Source: Heterohyrax brucei
Taxonomy: Eukaryota > Chordata > Mammalia > Hyracoidea > Procaviidae
DNA: 64,000 bases
Direction of reading: 5' to 3'
Assembly (NCBI GenBank): GCA_028571685.1
Contig: CM053141.1
Span: forward strand, 134,630,833 to 134,694,832
Shown: piece by piece, positions 33,517 through 45,850 of the stretch
Numbering within the stretch: the stretch's first letter is position 1
How the letters are laid out: each line of letters starts with the position of its first letter
Program-made: the position numbers and the translations under genes
The notes under the pieces: model-generated
Told to the model about the DNA's origin: nothing
Seen by the model: the letters and a program-made list of their open reading frames with translations, nothing else
Databases searched by the model: none

Positions 33517-35299
33517 ATTTTAGTGTAAAACTATGTTGAGGATAAAGCTTAGGTATTTCATTAAAACTGGAGACTAAACATCTGTTTAATTTACTCAATG
33601 GAATGTAGTGGTAGTTGTGTAATTTCAGCCATATTGAATGAGAACAAGATACCTAATTTTGAGACACAGAAATCATCTGAAGAAAATAAATTTTGGAGGC
33701 TATTTGAGCAGTTCTTTTTTGTGATCTTCCCACTGTGTTATTTTAAGAACTTGAAGAAATATTATGTATATAGTTTGAATGCATGTGCCATGTTAGTTAT
33801 TCAGTAAGTTTCCTCTTAAGAATGAATCTGCTTGTATGAAAGTCAGCCACAAATAGATTACGTAGGCATAACTGATACTTACCTGTGAGTATTTCAGTAT
33901 GAATATTAGGAAATTTGAGTCATGCTTATTGGGAATAGTTTGCAAAGTGGAGACTGGAAAGTTGAGTAAAAATTTAAAAAGTTTAACAAGCTGAATGGCG
34001 TAGCTAGGGTGGAGAATTTTCAAATGTAACATTGGAAGAGCTCAAGTGAAGTGAAGCAGAGTAAACTTGGGCCTTAGAACTAGTCTGTTCTGTTAGGAAG
34101 GGGTAGTGGGAAGGGAAGAAAAGGCAGATTTTTATAATAGGAGGAGACAGAGTCAGGATAATATACTTTTCTTTGTTCCCAGGAGCTTCAGAATGAAAGT
34201 AGGTTAGTAAGAGTAGAGATAAGTATATGTAACTTTGACTGTAAGTTTGAGAGGTAGTTACACTTGTTACATGGAATAAGTCTGTCAATCAGGTTTTTTT
34301 CCAGTTTAATTTTTTATTTGTGGTCCCAGAAGAATTTTAAAATGTGCATTTTGCCCACAGTGGTACAAAGAAAAATGTATGTTCCTTATGAATCTTTGGG
34401 AGAGTTTTAAAAATAAACAGTAGAAATTGTCCTCTAGTAGTCTTTGTTAGATTTTCTATTTTTTCTTTCTAGTATCTTTTCTATTTAATTGGCTTGGCTT
34501 AGTATATTTTATTTAAAAGTAATGCATGTTGTTATACACAAATGACAAAATCATTTCAGATTTATAAAACATAAATAGAAAAACAGTTCCCAGGTCTTTT
34601 TTTTTTTTAACTGTTAGAAGCAGTGTAGCTTGAATATCCATAGTATGTGTTATTTCTGCTTACTTTTTAAAAAAAGTAGGGCAGTTTTCCTCCAAAAATG
34701 TATCAGTTATCCTGAGAAATAAGATTTTAACTCACAGCCTTGTCACTGTTGGCTAATTAACGTGTAAATATGAATATTCTGTTCATATGACAAAAAGGTT
34801 AGATATGTTGTAGAATTGGAAGCCATATCAAAGAACTTTTTCCATTGTAGAATTAAAATCCATTATACTTAGGGTGGATCATTTACCTATGCATGATTTT
34901 GAGCATCATATAGAAAATATGGATTCACTGGGTTATACAGATACTTCAAATATTGACTCATTTCATTACACAAAATTGAATTTGTTAATATAATGCCTTT
35001 CTCATAGAAGTCGTAAGTTATCTGGAAGTTATCAAGGTCCTGGTACCAGATATAAATTTTGCAAAATCCTGATTTTGATGTGACAGTTTGAATTTTATCA
35101 CTAGTAACAAATAATTGTCAGTTTTTCATTGAAGTAGTATCTTTAATAATTCATTTTGAAGAATTCCTTTATTTATTTTTCTAGCTTCATTGTACTGTTA
35201 AGTAGAAGAATTAAGAGTGGAAGAGGCCTTGCAGTCATAGGGGGACAGCATTCAATTTTTTGCCATTAAGTATGACATTAATTGTGGGTGTTTAATAGA
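33517..35299. other. Intronic sequence without recognisable elements
   Basis: No repeat, exon or RNA gene is recognised; T-runs occur near 34596-34608. Confidence 0.45.
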
Positions 35300-36027
35300 T
35301 GTTGTTTATCAGCACGAACGAGTTATCCTCTATTCTTGATTTGCTAAAGTTTTATCCGATGCTTTTTTTTGCATTAAGGTGATTAACGTGATCATAGGAC
35401 TTTTCTTCTTTAGTCTGTTAATATGATGACTTACGTTGATTGGTTTTAAAATGTCAAACCAACTTTGCATTCTTGGACAGATCACCCTTGTCATGTTATG
35501 TTGTACTTTGTATGTATTTCTGGTTTTGATTGACTAGTATTTTGTAAAAGGATTTAGTTTTCTTTTCTTGAAATATCTTGCTTTGTTACAGTGTAATATT
35601 GGCTAATAAAATGAATGATAGAGTTTCCTCCTTTGTTTACTTAGGGTGTTGGTATACAAATGGATTGACAATGGCTTCAACAGTGGGCTCAAACATTGGT
35701 TGTGAGAATGGAGAAGGACTGGGCAGTGTGTCATTCTGTTGTACATGGGGCACTGTGAATTAGAACTGACTTGATGGTACCCAAACAACAACAATAAAAT
35801 TGGTGTTACTTTTTCTTAAAGTTTGAATAAATTCACTAGTCAGGCCATCGGGGCTTAGAATTTTCTTTGTGGGACAGTTTTTAATTGTGGATTCAATATA
35901 TTTAATAGATACAGGGCTATCCAGATTTTTTTGATTCTTCTTATGTGAGTTCGCATTAACTTGTGCCTTCCAAGAAGTTTTTCCATTTAATTTATATTAT
36001 CAAATTTATGGCATGAAATTGTTCATG
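35300..36027 (-). mobile_element. Old L1 ORF2, antisense, right-hand part of a split copy
   Basis: Reversed RT region (ttggttttaaaatgtcaaac, ctttgcattcttggacagat, tcaggccatcggggcttaga). An RTE end (35655-35797) lies inside it, and it is split at 36027 by a full-length RTE; the same L1 resumes at 40136. Confidence 0.75.
35655..35797 (+). mobile_element. RTE 3' end fragment, sense
   Basis: The last ~140 bp of an RTE: acaatggcttcaacagtggg, ggactgggcagtgtgtcatt, then gaactgacttgatggtaccc and a caacaacaat tail. L1 sequence flanks it on both sides. Confidence 0.8.
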
Positions 36028-36210
36028 TTAGTTAGGTGCATTCAGAAATGGTTCTGACTCACAGCAACCAAATAGACAACAGAATGAAACTCTGCCCTGT
36101 CGTGCATCATCTTCACAGCTGTTGCTAATACCGGAGCCTGTTGTTGCAGCCACTGTGTCCGTCATTTTGTTTAAAGGTTGTCTTTTTTTTTTTTTTTTTG
36201 CTGACCTCTC

Positions 36211-37105
36211 CTTGTCTGTCAGTTTCTTGTACTGTGGTGGCTCACATATTGCTGTGATGCTGAAAGCTGTGCCAATGGTATCTAGATACCAGCAGGGTCA
36301 CCCACAGCAGACAGCTTTCAGCTGAGCCTCCAGATTAAAACAGGATTGGAGGAAGACTCATTAACAACTTTGCTTGCTGAAAGTGAAGAGGATTTGAAAT
36401 ACTGATGAAGATTAATAGACAGTAGCCCTCAGTATAGGTTACATTTTAACATTAGGAAAACAAAAATTCTCACATCTAGACGAGTAAACAGCATCATGAT
36501 AAATCGAGAAAAGATTGAGGTTGCCAAGGATTTCAGTTTATTTGGTTCCACAGTCAACACTCTTGAAGGCTTCAGTCAAGAAATGAAAAGACACATTACA
36601 ATGGGAAAATCTGCCATGAAAGACTTCTTTAAAGTTTTGATAAGGAAAGATGTTGCCTTGAAGACTAAGGTGTGCCTGACCCTAGCCATGATATTTTAGA
36701 GCATATCATATACATCAGAAAGCTGGCCAGTGAACAAGAAAGACATAAGAATTGACACCTTTTGAATTGTGGTGTTAGAGGTTATTGCCAAAATGTCAGA
36801 TAGCTCTGTCCTGGAAGATGTACCCTCATAAGGGTTCCTTGGAGGCAAGGATGGTGAGATTTGGTCTTACATACTTTGGAGATGTTGTCAGGAGGGATCA
36901 ATCCTTGGAGAAGGACATCATGCTTGGTAAGTAGAGGGTCAGTGAAAAAGAAATAGACCCTCAAAAAGATGGATTGTTACAGTGGCTACAGCAATGGTTT
37001 AAGTATAATGACTGTCGGCATGACACAAGACTGGGCAATGTTTCCTTCTGTTGTGTCTAAGGTTGCTATCAGTTGGAACGGACTTGATGGCACTTAACAA
37101 TAACT
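36211..37105 (+). mobile_element. Internally deleted RTE (5' end joined to 3' third), sense
   Basis: Begins with the RTE 5' end (ttgtctgtcagtttcttgta, ctgtggtggctcacatattg), then at about 36343-36346 jumps to the end of the RT domain (ggattggaggaagactcatt) and continues to the 3' end (acttgatggcacttaacaat). The endonuclease and most of the RT are missing. It also shows a 23-bp deletion of the YADD box at 36361-36375. It is inserted ~180 bp from the 3' end of an antisense RTE. Confidence 0.75.
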
Positions 37106-39074
37106 ACTTAACAAGTAGATTGTTGGTTTCCAGGTTCTGATCCTTCCTGGTAATATGTCCAAAGTATGTGATGCAAAGTCTCACTGTTCTTGCTTCTAAG
37201 GAGCATTCTGGCTGTGCTTCTTTCGAGACAATTTGTTCTTCGGGCTGTCTGTGGTATATTCAGTATTTTTTGCAAGTGTCATAATTCAAGTGCAGTCAGT
37301 TCTTCCTGGTCATCTTTATTCATTGTCCAGCTTTCACATGCTTATGAGGTGATTGAAAATATCATGATTTGAGTCATGCCTACTGTAGTTTTCCAAGTGA
37401 CATCTTTGCTTTTCAAACACATAGGTCTTTTGGCGGCAGATTTGCCCAAAGTAATTCGTTGTTTGGTTTCTTGGCTGTGCTTCCGTGGATGTTGATTGTG
37501 GATCAGAAATAAAATTAAGTCCTTGATGACTTGAGTGTTTTTTCTGTTAACCGTGATTTTACTTATTGGTCCAGTTGTGAGGAGTGTGTGTGTTTGTGTT
37601 GAGACATAAACCATACTTACGGCTGTGGTATTTGATCATCCTTAGTAGTGCTTTTAGTTTTCTTCACTTTCAGGAAGATTTTGTGAATTGCATATTGCTA
37701 GATGTTAATTAGTTTGTTTCCTACCTTGGTACTATGTTTGTCTTTATATAGTCCAGCTACTCAGACTGTTTGCTCAGCATAAAGATTGAATAAATGGTGA
37801 AAGGATGCAGCCCTGACACACAGCTTTGCTGTTCTGTCAGAGTGACTGCCTCTTGATCTGTATACAAGTTCCTTGTGAATACAGTGAAGCATTTTGAAAT
37901 TCCCATTCTTCCTAATGTTATTCATAATTTGTTATGATCCCCATGTCCAATTCCTTCACATGGTCTATAAACAATCTTTCTGGTATTGTCTGCTTTCAGC
38001 CAAGATCCATCTGACATTAGTAGTGATATCCTTGGTTCTACATCATCTTCTGGCTGGCATTTCTGGGAGTTCCCAGTTGATGGACTGCATTATCTTCAGC
38101 AAAATTTTACTTACTTGTGATGTCAATAATATTGTTAATATCTGCATTCTTGTGGATCATGTTTCTTTGGAATGGGAACAAATATAGGTCTGTTGGCCAG
38201 GCAGGTGTTTTCGAAATAGCATAAACAAATGAGTGCTTCCAGAATTACATTTGTCAGTTGAAACGTGTTGGTTGGTATTCTGTAATTCCTGGAGCTTTGT
38301 TTTTTGCCAGCACCTTCATTGCAACTTTGGCTTCCTCCTTCAGTGCATTGGTTCTTTTATCATGTAGCTTTCTGAAGTGGCTGAATGTTGACCGGTTACT
38401 TTTTGGTGAAGTGACTGTGTATCCTTTCCATCCTCTTTTGATGCTTCCCATGTTGTTTCATATTTTCCTGGTAGAATCCTGCAGTATTGCAACTTGAGTC
38501 TTGCATTTTTGCCTCCTTTCAGCTTTATCAATGCTGAGTATGTTCTTCTTCCCTTTTTATTTTCTAACTCCAGGTCTTTGCACATTTCTTTTCTTTTTTT
38601 TTAATAATACTTTGTCTTCTTGAGCTGCTCTTTGAAATCTTCTGTTCGGCTGTTTTACACCATCATTTCTTCTTTTTGCTTTTAGTTACTCTTTGTTCAA
38701 AAGTGTCAGTTCTTCTGATATCTATTTCAATCCTTTTTTCTTGTCTTTTTGATGACTGTTATCTTTATGTATCATGTCTTTTGATGTTATCCTAGGATTT
38801 TTCTGATCCTCTGTCATTAATGTTCAGTGTGTCAGATCTAGTCTTCAGATGGTGTCTAAAGTCAGGAGGGGAGATATACTCATGGTTATACTTTGGGTCT
38901 CACAGAATTGCTTTAGTTTTCTTCAGCTTCCAGTTGAACTTGTATGTGGTAGTGTCTTCCCCAGTTGGCTGTTACCTGTGGTCTGACTGATGATGTTGAG
39001 CTTCTCCATCATTTCTTTCCATGAAAGTCGTTGGTATAATTCCTGTATATCACTTCTTTGAGGTCCACATGTAT

Positions 39075-39207
39075 ACCAAAAAAATACCCAAACTCATAGC
39101 CACTGAGTGATTCTGACTTATAGTGACCCTAGAGGACAGACTAGAAGTGCCCCATAGCGTTTCCAAGGAGTGCTTGGTGGATATGAACTGCCAACCCAGG
39201 TTTCCTC
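39075..39207 (-). mobile_element. AfroSINE, antisense, 5' truncated, in the RTE
   Basis: The reversed tail (ccaaactcatagccactgag) and body (ccccatagcgtttccaagg) end near gatatgaactgccaaccc, so the tRNA-like head is missing. Confidence 0.8.
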
Positions 39208-40135
39208 TACCTGTATAGTCACCATTTATGTAGTTGCACAATTGTTTCCAGTAAAGAAATTGTTAGTCTTGCAAAGCCTTTTCTATCACCAAGGCAATAT
39301 TTTCCAACTACTGTTCCTTCCTCTTTGTTTCCAATTTTCGCATTCCTGTCACCAGTTATTATCAATATATCTTACTGCATTTTTGATCAGTTTCTGACTG
39401 CAGAGGTACATAAAAATTATTAGTGGCTGGTGTGTAAATCTTAATAATATTTGTATTAACTGTTTTTCTTGTAGGCCCATAAATGTTATCCTATCATGGA
39501 CAGTGTTACACTGGAGCATAGATTTTAAAATGTTCTTTTGACAGTGAATGTAACACTGTTCCTCTTTAATTTGTGCTTCATAGCCTAGTAGATCATACGA
39601 TTGTCCAATTCCAAATTGACCATATCAGTTCATTTTAACTCACTAATGCCTAGAATATCAATGTTTATGTGTTCCACTTCAGTTTTGATGTCTTGCAATT
39701 TTCCTCGATTTGTATCTTGTACATTGTCTGGTCTGGTTACTAATGGATGTTTCCAGCTGTTTCTTTTCATTTTGGGTTGTATTCCATCAGCAAAGGAAGA
39801 GCCTGAAAACTCTATTCCATGAATGTCATTAAAGTTGACTCTACTTTGAGGTGACAGCTCTTCCTCAGTCATATTTTGAGTGTCTTCCAAACTGCAAGAC
39901 TTGTTCTGGCTGTGTATCAGAGAGTGATCTGCTGCTGTTGATAAAATTTTTACTGCTCAGTTGTTTCAGAAGTTGTTCTGCATTCTCTTTTCCTTAGTTT
40001 TTGTGAGTCTGGAATCTTGTTTGATACCTGTCCACCAAGGCTGACACTGCTGTTATTTGAAACATTGGTGGCATAGTTTCTAGGATCATAGGAATACACA
40101 AGCCACTATGTTATAATAGACTGACAGATGAGTTG

Positions 40136-40490
40136 TGAACACTGTTTATAGTGTTCCTCTTATTATGTTTAAATGTCTGTATGAGTTACAGTTATGGTAT
40201 CTTTTTTATACCAGATGTTAACAGTTTGTGTCGTTTCTTTTTCTGTATTACTCTTCTTGGAAGTTTATCAGTTTTGTTAAATTTGTCAAAACACTAGCTG
40301 ATTTTTGCTGTTACCTTTATTATTTTCTCTTCTCACTTTTGGTTTTAATTAACTCTATTTCCTGACTTGTTAAGGTGGATACTTAGATCATTGATTTTAG
40401 CCTTCTTTTCTAATCTAAGCTTTTATGGCTGTATATAATCCTCTCAGCTCTACTTTAGTTGAGTGCCCATAACATGCTTTCTGCTTTAGT
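40136..40490 (-). mobile_element. Old L1, antisense, continuation of the split copy
   Basis: Continues the L1 of 35300-36027 in the correct order (region upstream of the RT domain: cagttttgttaaatttgtca, tttctaatctaagcttttat). Confidence 0.7.
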
Positions 40491-41127
40491 AAATAGAAAA
40501 TACAGAATTTTCTTGATGACTTGGGGTCATTATATCTGTTGTAATTATCATTTAGTTGTAAATAACAGAAACCAACTGTACTGATTTAAGTCAACAAGAA
40601 ACAGGAGAATCTGTGCAATGAAAGGACAGGAATAAAGCAGGTCCAAAGGTAGAGTGACTTTGGCAGCTGCTATCTTTCTGGTATCAAGTAATCTCTTACT
40701 TCCTACTTTCCTGGCATACCTTATACCCTTCTTTCTCTGCTTTCATGTGAAGGTGTTTTCCCCTCTAACGTCTAATTATATTTCCTTCCATTCTAATTAC
40801 TTGTGCAGACTGTGGTTGTCTTTGAATCCAACTGTAAACTCTAGGGGAAGGAAACTGATAAGCCTAATTTGAATCAGCTAACACCCCTTCCCCTGTTCAG
40901 TCAGCTTTAGTTAGGAGGTGGGAGATAGCCATTGAAACATGGCTATAGGGGCCCTGTTCTTTTATGTTTGTTTGTAAAAGAAGGACATTTATCAGAGAAG
41001 GAATTGTTATGAGACAGGTAGACGTCTCCAATTTCTTGTGTTCTGGGAGAAGATACTTCTCCCCTACTGTGTTAAATTTGTCAGGTGTGAGTAATTACAG
41101 TTGATATGGAAATGCAAGGTGTTTTTC
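40491..41127. repeat. Intron with a possible ancient interspersed repeat
   Basis: The phrases taaataacagaaaccaactg near 40561-40580 and ggaaactgataagcctaatt near 40851 resemble a placental-mammal repeat, but I cannot assign a family. Confidence 0.3.
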
Positions 41128-41285
41128 TCTAGTGCAGTAGTACCGTCAAGTTGATTCCAACACATAGTGACCCTACAGGACAGAGTAGAACTGTCCTCTA
41201 GGGTTTCCAAGGAGCAACTGGTTAATTTGAACTGCCAGCCGTTTGGTTAGCAGCTGAATGCTCACCAGTGTATCAGCAGGGCTCT
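41128..41285 (-). mobile_element. AfroSINE, antisense
   Basis: Reversed tail (accgtcaagttgattccaac), body (agggtttccaaggagcaac) and head (ctgaatgctcaccagtgta). Confidence 0.85.
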
Positions 41286-41487
41286 CTGACATGCATTAGT
41301 CCTTATTTTTGGGGACTTGTTTTTTGTGTGTATGCTGCCTATGTACTGTTCTTATATCTTTCCTGGTTTCGATTGCTTTCTCAAGTTTTAAACTTATTAA
41401 ATAGTTGTCTCAAAAAACCCTACAGTGATCAAAAACCACGTATTTATGTAAGGCTGTAGAGATTCGAGGTGAGTGTGCTAGACTTGG

Positions 41488-41935
41488 GGGTTGTTGTTGT
41501 AAGGTACTGTCTAGTCAATTCCAGCTCACAGTGACCCTGTGCACGATAAAATGAAACACTGCCTGGTCCTGCACCATGCTCACAGTTGTTGCTATGCTTG
41601 AACCCGTTGTTGTAGCCTTTGTGTCAGTCTGTATCATTTAGGGTTTTCTTCTTTTTTAGTAACCCTCTGCCTTACCAAGCGTGTTACCCTTCTCCAGGGA
41701 CTGATTCCTCTTGACAAAGTATGTCCCAAGTATGTGAGACATAGTCTTGCCATCCCTGCTTCTAAGGAGCATTCTGGTTGTTGTTCTAATACAGATTAAC
41801 TCTTTCTTTTGGCAGTTCATGGTATGTTCAGTATTCTTTGCTGGCACCATAGTTCAGTTCTTTGGTCGTCCTTATTGATGTCCAACTTTCCCATACAAAA
41901 TATGAAGAATATGAGCCAGTAGAGAATAGCATCAA
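41488..41935 (-). mobile_element. RTE 3' end fragment, antisense
   Basis: The RTE 3' terminus at the left (ttgttgttgtaaggtactgt), then ~450 bp of the reversed C-terminal ORF region (cttctaaggagcattctggt, catggtatgttcagtattct). 5' truncated. Confidence 0.8.
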
Positions 41936-42081
41936 GACATGAGTGGGTTCCTTGAGCAGTCTAGAAAAATGACCCGTCACTCTTTTAACTAGATATTTAA
42001 AAAATATTTCTTCAGTATTTATTTAGTTGGTGTAAGAAATACTCTCAAAAAAATGGTGTGCCTCTGTAGTCAGACTAATGG

Positions 42082-42239
42082 ATTTGGTGTATGCAAGTAT
42101 TGCAGTATAATCTTCTAAATTATTTGGAATGTCTAACTTTATAGTTTTTCTGTCCTTTAGGTAGCTTTAATTACTTATATGCTAAGGATAGAGGTGACTG
42201 ACAGTATTCCACTGGCTTTAGTGATAGAATTTGAATATG
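42082..42239 (+). repeat. Long direct repeat flanking an RTE, left copy
   Basis: About 158 bp, similar to 44800-44967 with small indels (shared stretches tatgcaag, gtataatctt-like, tctgtccttta, tagaatttgaa). It abuts the RTE 3' terminus exactly. Interpreted as a target-site duplication. Confidence 0.8.
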
Positions 42240-44800
42240 TTTTTGTTGTTAGCAGCCATCAAGTTGGCTGTGACTTAGAGTGATCCTGTGTACAGCAAGA
42301 TAAAATGCTGCCCAGTCCTGCACAATCTGCAGAATTGTTGTCATGCTGGAACCCATTGTTGTAGCACTGTGTGGATGGTCTGCCTCATTTTCTCTGATCC
42401 TCTGTTTGACCAAGTATGCTGCCCTTATCTAGCAACTGATCCTGCCTGATACCATCCAAAATATGTGAGACAAATCTTGCCATCTTGCTTCTGATGAGCA
42501 TTTGGGCTGTACTTCTTCCAAGACACATTTACTCATTTTTGGAAGTCAGTTGTATATTCTGTATTCTTCACTAACACCGTAATTCAAAGGTATCAGTTCT
42601 TTTTCAGTCTTCTTTGTTCATTATCCACAAACAATTTGATGATTGATGCACCATAGCTTGGGTCAGATGTACCTTAGTCCATAAAGTGACATCTGTGTGT
42701 TTGAAAAGTTTTTTATAAACTATTGAAAGAGAGCTTGTGCAGTGCATCTTTTGGTTTCTTGACTGCCGCTTCCATGGATATTGGTTGTAGATTCAAATAA
42801 AATGAAATCCTTGACAGCTTCAGTCTTTATTTATTATGATACTACTTTTTAGTCTAGTGAGGATTTTTGTTCTCTTTTCATTGAAGTATAATCCTAACTG
42901 AAGGCTGTAGCCTTTATTGAACATACAGATTGAATATGTATGGTGAAAGACTTAAAACCCTGACATACACCTTTCTCAGCTTTAAGTCACCCAATATTCT
43001 TTTGCTGTGTTTGAATGACTGCCTCTTGGTCTATGTACAGGTTCCTCATGAGAACAATTAAGTGTTATGAGTTCCTGTTCTTTGCAACATTCCTCATAAT
43101 TTGTTATGATCCACAGTTGATGAATGCCTGTAGCATATTCAGTACAACACAGGTAAACATCTTTTTGGTATTCTCTACTTCTAGGCATGATCCTTCAGAA
43201 ATCAACAATGATGTCACTACTTCCACATCGTTTTCTGAAACTGGCTTGAAGTTTTAGCAGTTTCCTTCTGATATACTGCTACAGCCAGTTGTGAATGATC
43301 TTAAGCAAATTGTTACTTGTGTATGATAGTGATACTGTTTGATGATTTCTGTAGTCTGTTAGATTACCTTTCTGTGTAATGGGTACAGATGTGGATCTCT
43401 TCCAGTCACTTGGCAAGGTTGCTGTCTTCCAGATTTCTTGGCATAGCGGAATGAACATCTCCAGAGCTGTATCTGTTTATTGGAACATTTCAGTTGGTAT
43501 TCTGTCACTTCTTTTGGCCTAGTTTTTCATCTACACCTTCAGCGCAGCTTGTACCTCTTTCTTCGGTACTGTTGGTCCTTAATCACATGCCGCTTCCTGA
43601 AATAGCTGAACGTCGACCAATTCTTTTTGACTTAGTGACTCTGTATATTCCTCCCATTGATGCTTCATGAATCATTTATTATTTCCCTCTCAGTATCCCT
43701 CACTATTGCAACTTGAGGCTTGACTTTTTTATTCAGTTTTTTCATTTGAGAAGTGCAAAATGTTTTCTTCCATTTTGGTTTTCTATCTCAAGGTCTTTGC
43801 AGGTTGTGATTGTAAGACTTTATCTTCTCAATCCACTCTTGGAAATCTTTTCAGTTCTTTTACTTTGTCATTTCTTCCTTTTGCTTTAGCTACTCTACAT
43901 TCACAAACAACTTTCAGAGTGTCTTCTGACATCAGTTTTGGTCTTTTCTTTCCTGTCCTTTAATGACCTTTTGTTTTCTTACTGTATGATGTCCTTTAAC
44001 AACTCTTCTGATTTTGAGCCATTAGTGCTAAATTTGTAAAAAAAAAAAAAAAACAAAAAACCCTGGTGGTCTAGTGGGTTAAGTGCTCTGTCTGCTGACC
44101 ACAAAGTTAGCAATTCAGATGTGCTAGACACTCCTTGGAAACTGTATGGGGGACAGTTCTACTCTGTTCTGTAGAGTTGCTGTGAATCGTAATCAACTTG
44201 ATGACGAAGAGTTTGGTTTGATGGTTACTTTTGAGATGGTTTCTGAATTCTGATAGGATGTACTCCAGATTGTACTTGGCTCTTCTAGACATATTTTATT
44301 TTCTTCAGCTTCAAGTTGAACTTGCATATGAGTAGTTGGTGGTCTGTTCCACACTGGCCCCTGGCCTTGTTTTGACTGATGATACTGAGCTTTTGTATCA
44401 TCTCTTTTCCAGAAGTAGTCATTTTGATTCCTGTGTATTCCATCTGGCAGGATCCATGTGTATAGTCAACATTTTTGTTGTGGAAAAAGGTTATTTGCAA
44501 TGAAGAAGTTGTTGGTCTTGTAAAATTCTATCAGTGATGCTGCAACACTGGTTCTGTCACCAAGGCTGTATTTTCCAACTACCAATACGTTTTTCCAGCT
44601 TTTGCATTTCAATCATCAGTAATTACCAGTGCACTTCATTTCATGTTTTATCAGTTTCAGACTGTAAAAGTTGATAAAAATCTTGAGTTTCTTTGTCTTT
44701 GGCCTTAGTGGTTTATGTTTAGTAACTTGCCTTCCTTGTAGGCATATGGATGTTACTACCAACAGAATAGGTCTTGAAATGTTCTTTTCTGACAGCTGAA
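42240..44800 (-). mobile_element. RTE/BovB-type LINE, antisense, with long flanking repeats
   Basis: The 3' terminus is at the left (tttgttgttagcagccatca). Then come the reversed C-terminal domain, RT (with a ~150-bp deletion at about 42918-42921 that removes the YADD box), and endonuclease down to about 44800, where it is 5' truncated. An AfroSINE lies at 44040-44222. Many stops. Confidence 0.8.
44040..44222 (+). mobile_element. AfroSINE, short form, sense, in the RTE
   Basis: Follows a run of about 14 A; head aaaccctggtggtctagtgg, join ctagacactccttggaaact, tail atcaacttgatgacgaagag. Confidence 0.85.
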
Positions 44801-44967
44801 TTTATTGTATGCAAGGAATACAATGTAATCTTTTGAAGTTATTTGAAATTGTCAAACTTCATAGTTTTACTGTCCTTTATAATTAGATAGCATTATTTCT
44901 CCATATACTAAAGATACAGGTGACTCACACACTCCCATAAGCTTTAGTGACAGAATTTGAACACATG
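44800..44967 (+). repeat. Long direct repeat flanking an RTE, right copy
   Basis: About 168 bp, partner of 42082-42239; it begins directly at the truncated 5' end of the RTE. Confidence 0.8.
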
Positions 44968-45223
44968 TAGTTTTAGTCTGTTTTCCATTTTTTGTATTGT
45001 GTTGTAAATATGGCTCACTGAAGAAACTTTAAATGCACTGGAATAGTAACCGATCTGTTTACCACTGGTTTATTTACTTTTCCTGGCCAAATCATAGATA
45101 GTGTTCTGGGAAGCAAAAAGTCAAAGTATTTCTCACCTTTCTCTAATTCTTCTTTCTACATTGTTTTCCTTTTGTGATTTTTCTAAACCAGAAAACAATG
45201 TTGAAGGCATGTAAAAGACTGTG
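44968..45223. other. Intronic sequence without recognisable elements
   Basis: Nothing recognised. Confidence 0.4.
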
Positions 45224-45850
45224 TTTTTTTATTATTGTACTTTTAGATGAAGGCATTCAGAACAGACTAGCTGCTCATTGTGACACTGGTTGCCAACCCC
45301 TTGTCATGTCAGTACACTCTGTTGTTGAACTTGGATTCCCTATTACCAGCTTTCCTGTCCTCTCCTGTCTTCTAGTCCTTTCCCCTGGCCTGGTGTTACT
45401 CTTTAATCTCATTTTGTTTTATGGGCATTCCTTATCTTTGACCAGAAGGTGAACCTCGGGAATGACTTTACTGCTGAGCTGAAAGGGTGCCGGAGGGCCA
45501 TGCTCTCATGGTTTTGCTAGTCTGTGTCAGGCTAGACTTTTTTTTTTTTTATGAGTTATAATTTTGTTGTACATTTTCTTCCAGCTCTCTCTGGGACCCT
45601 CTGTTGTGATCCCTGTCAGGGCCATCAGTGGTGGTAGGCAGTACCTTATAGTGTTGCTGGACACAGTCTGGTGGAGGCTGTGGTAATGGTCATCCATTAG
45701 TTATTTGGACTAATCTTCCCCTTGGGTGTTCAGTTGTCTTCATTCAGCCTTTCTCCTGGCAGGATGAGACCCACGGAGTGTAGTAGATGGATACCCTCTA
45801 GCTTTTATTACTGCACCAAAGTAGAATGTAAAACTTGCTTTTGGAAATAA
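45224..45850 (-). mobile_element. L1 3' UTR fragment, antisense (older subfamily)
   Basis: Same family as 30528 (gtacttttagatgaaggca, gacactggttgccaacccct, tctggtggaggctgtggtaa). 5' truncated. Confidence 0.8.

Larger units (their letters stand above)
36028..40135 (-). mobile_element. Near full-length RTE/BovB-type LINE, antisense, with insertions
   Basis: Read on the minus strand from 40135: 5' end, apurinic-type endonuclease, RT and C-terminal region, ending at the RTE 3' terminus at 36028 (ttagttaggtgcattcag). A sense RTE (36211-37105) splits it: gctgacctct before the insert joins ctacttaacaag after it, as in other copies. An AfroSINE lies at 39075-39207. Without inserts it is about 3.1 kb, close to full RTE length. 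The flanking L1 sequence suggests a ~10-bp degenerate duplication (near 36017-36027 and 40136-40147). Numerous stops; dead. Confidence 0.8.
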
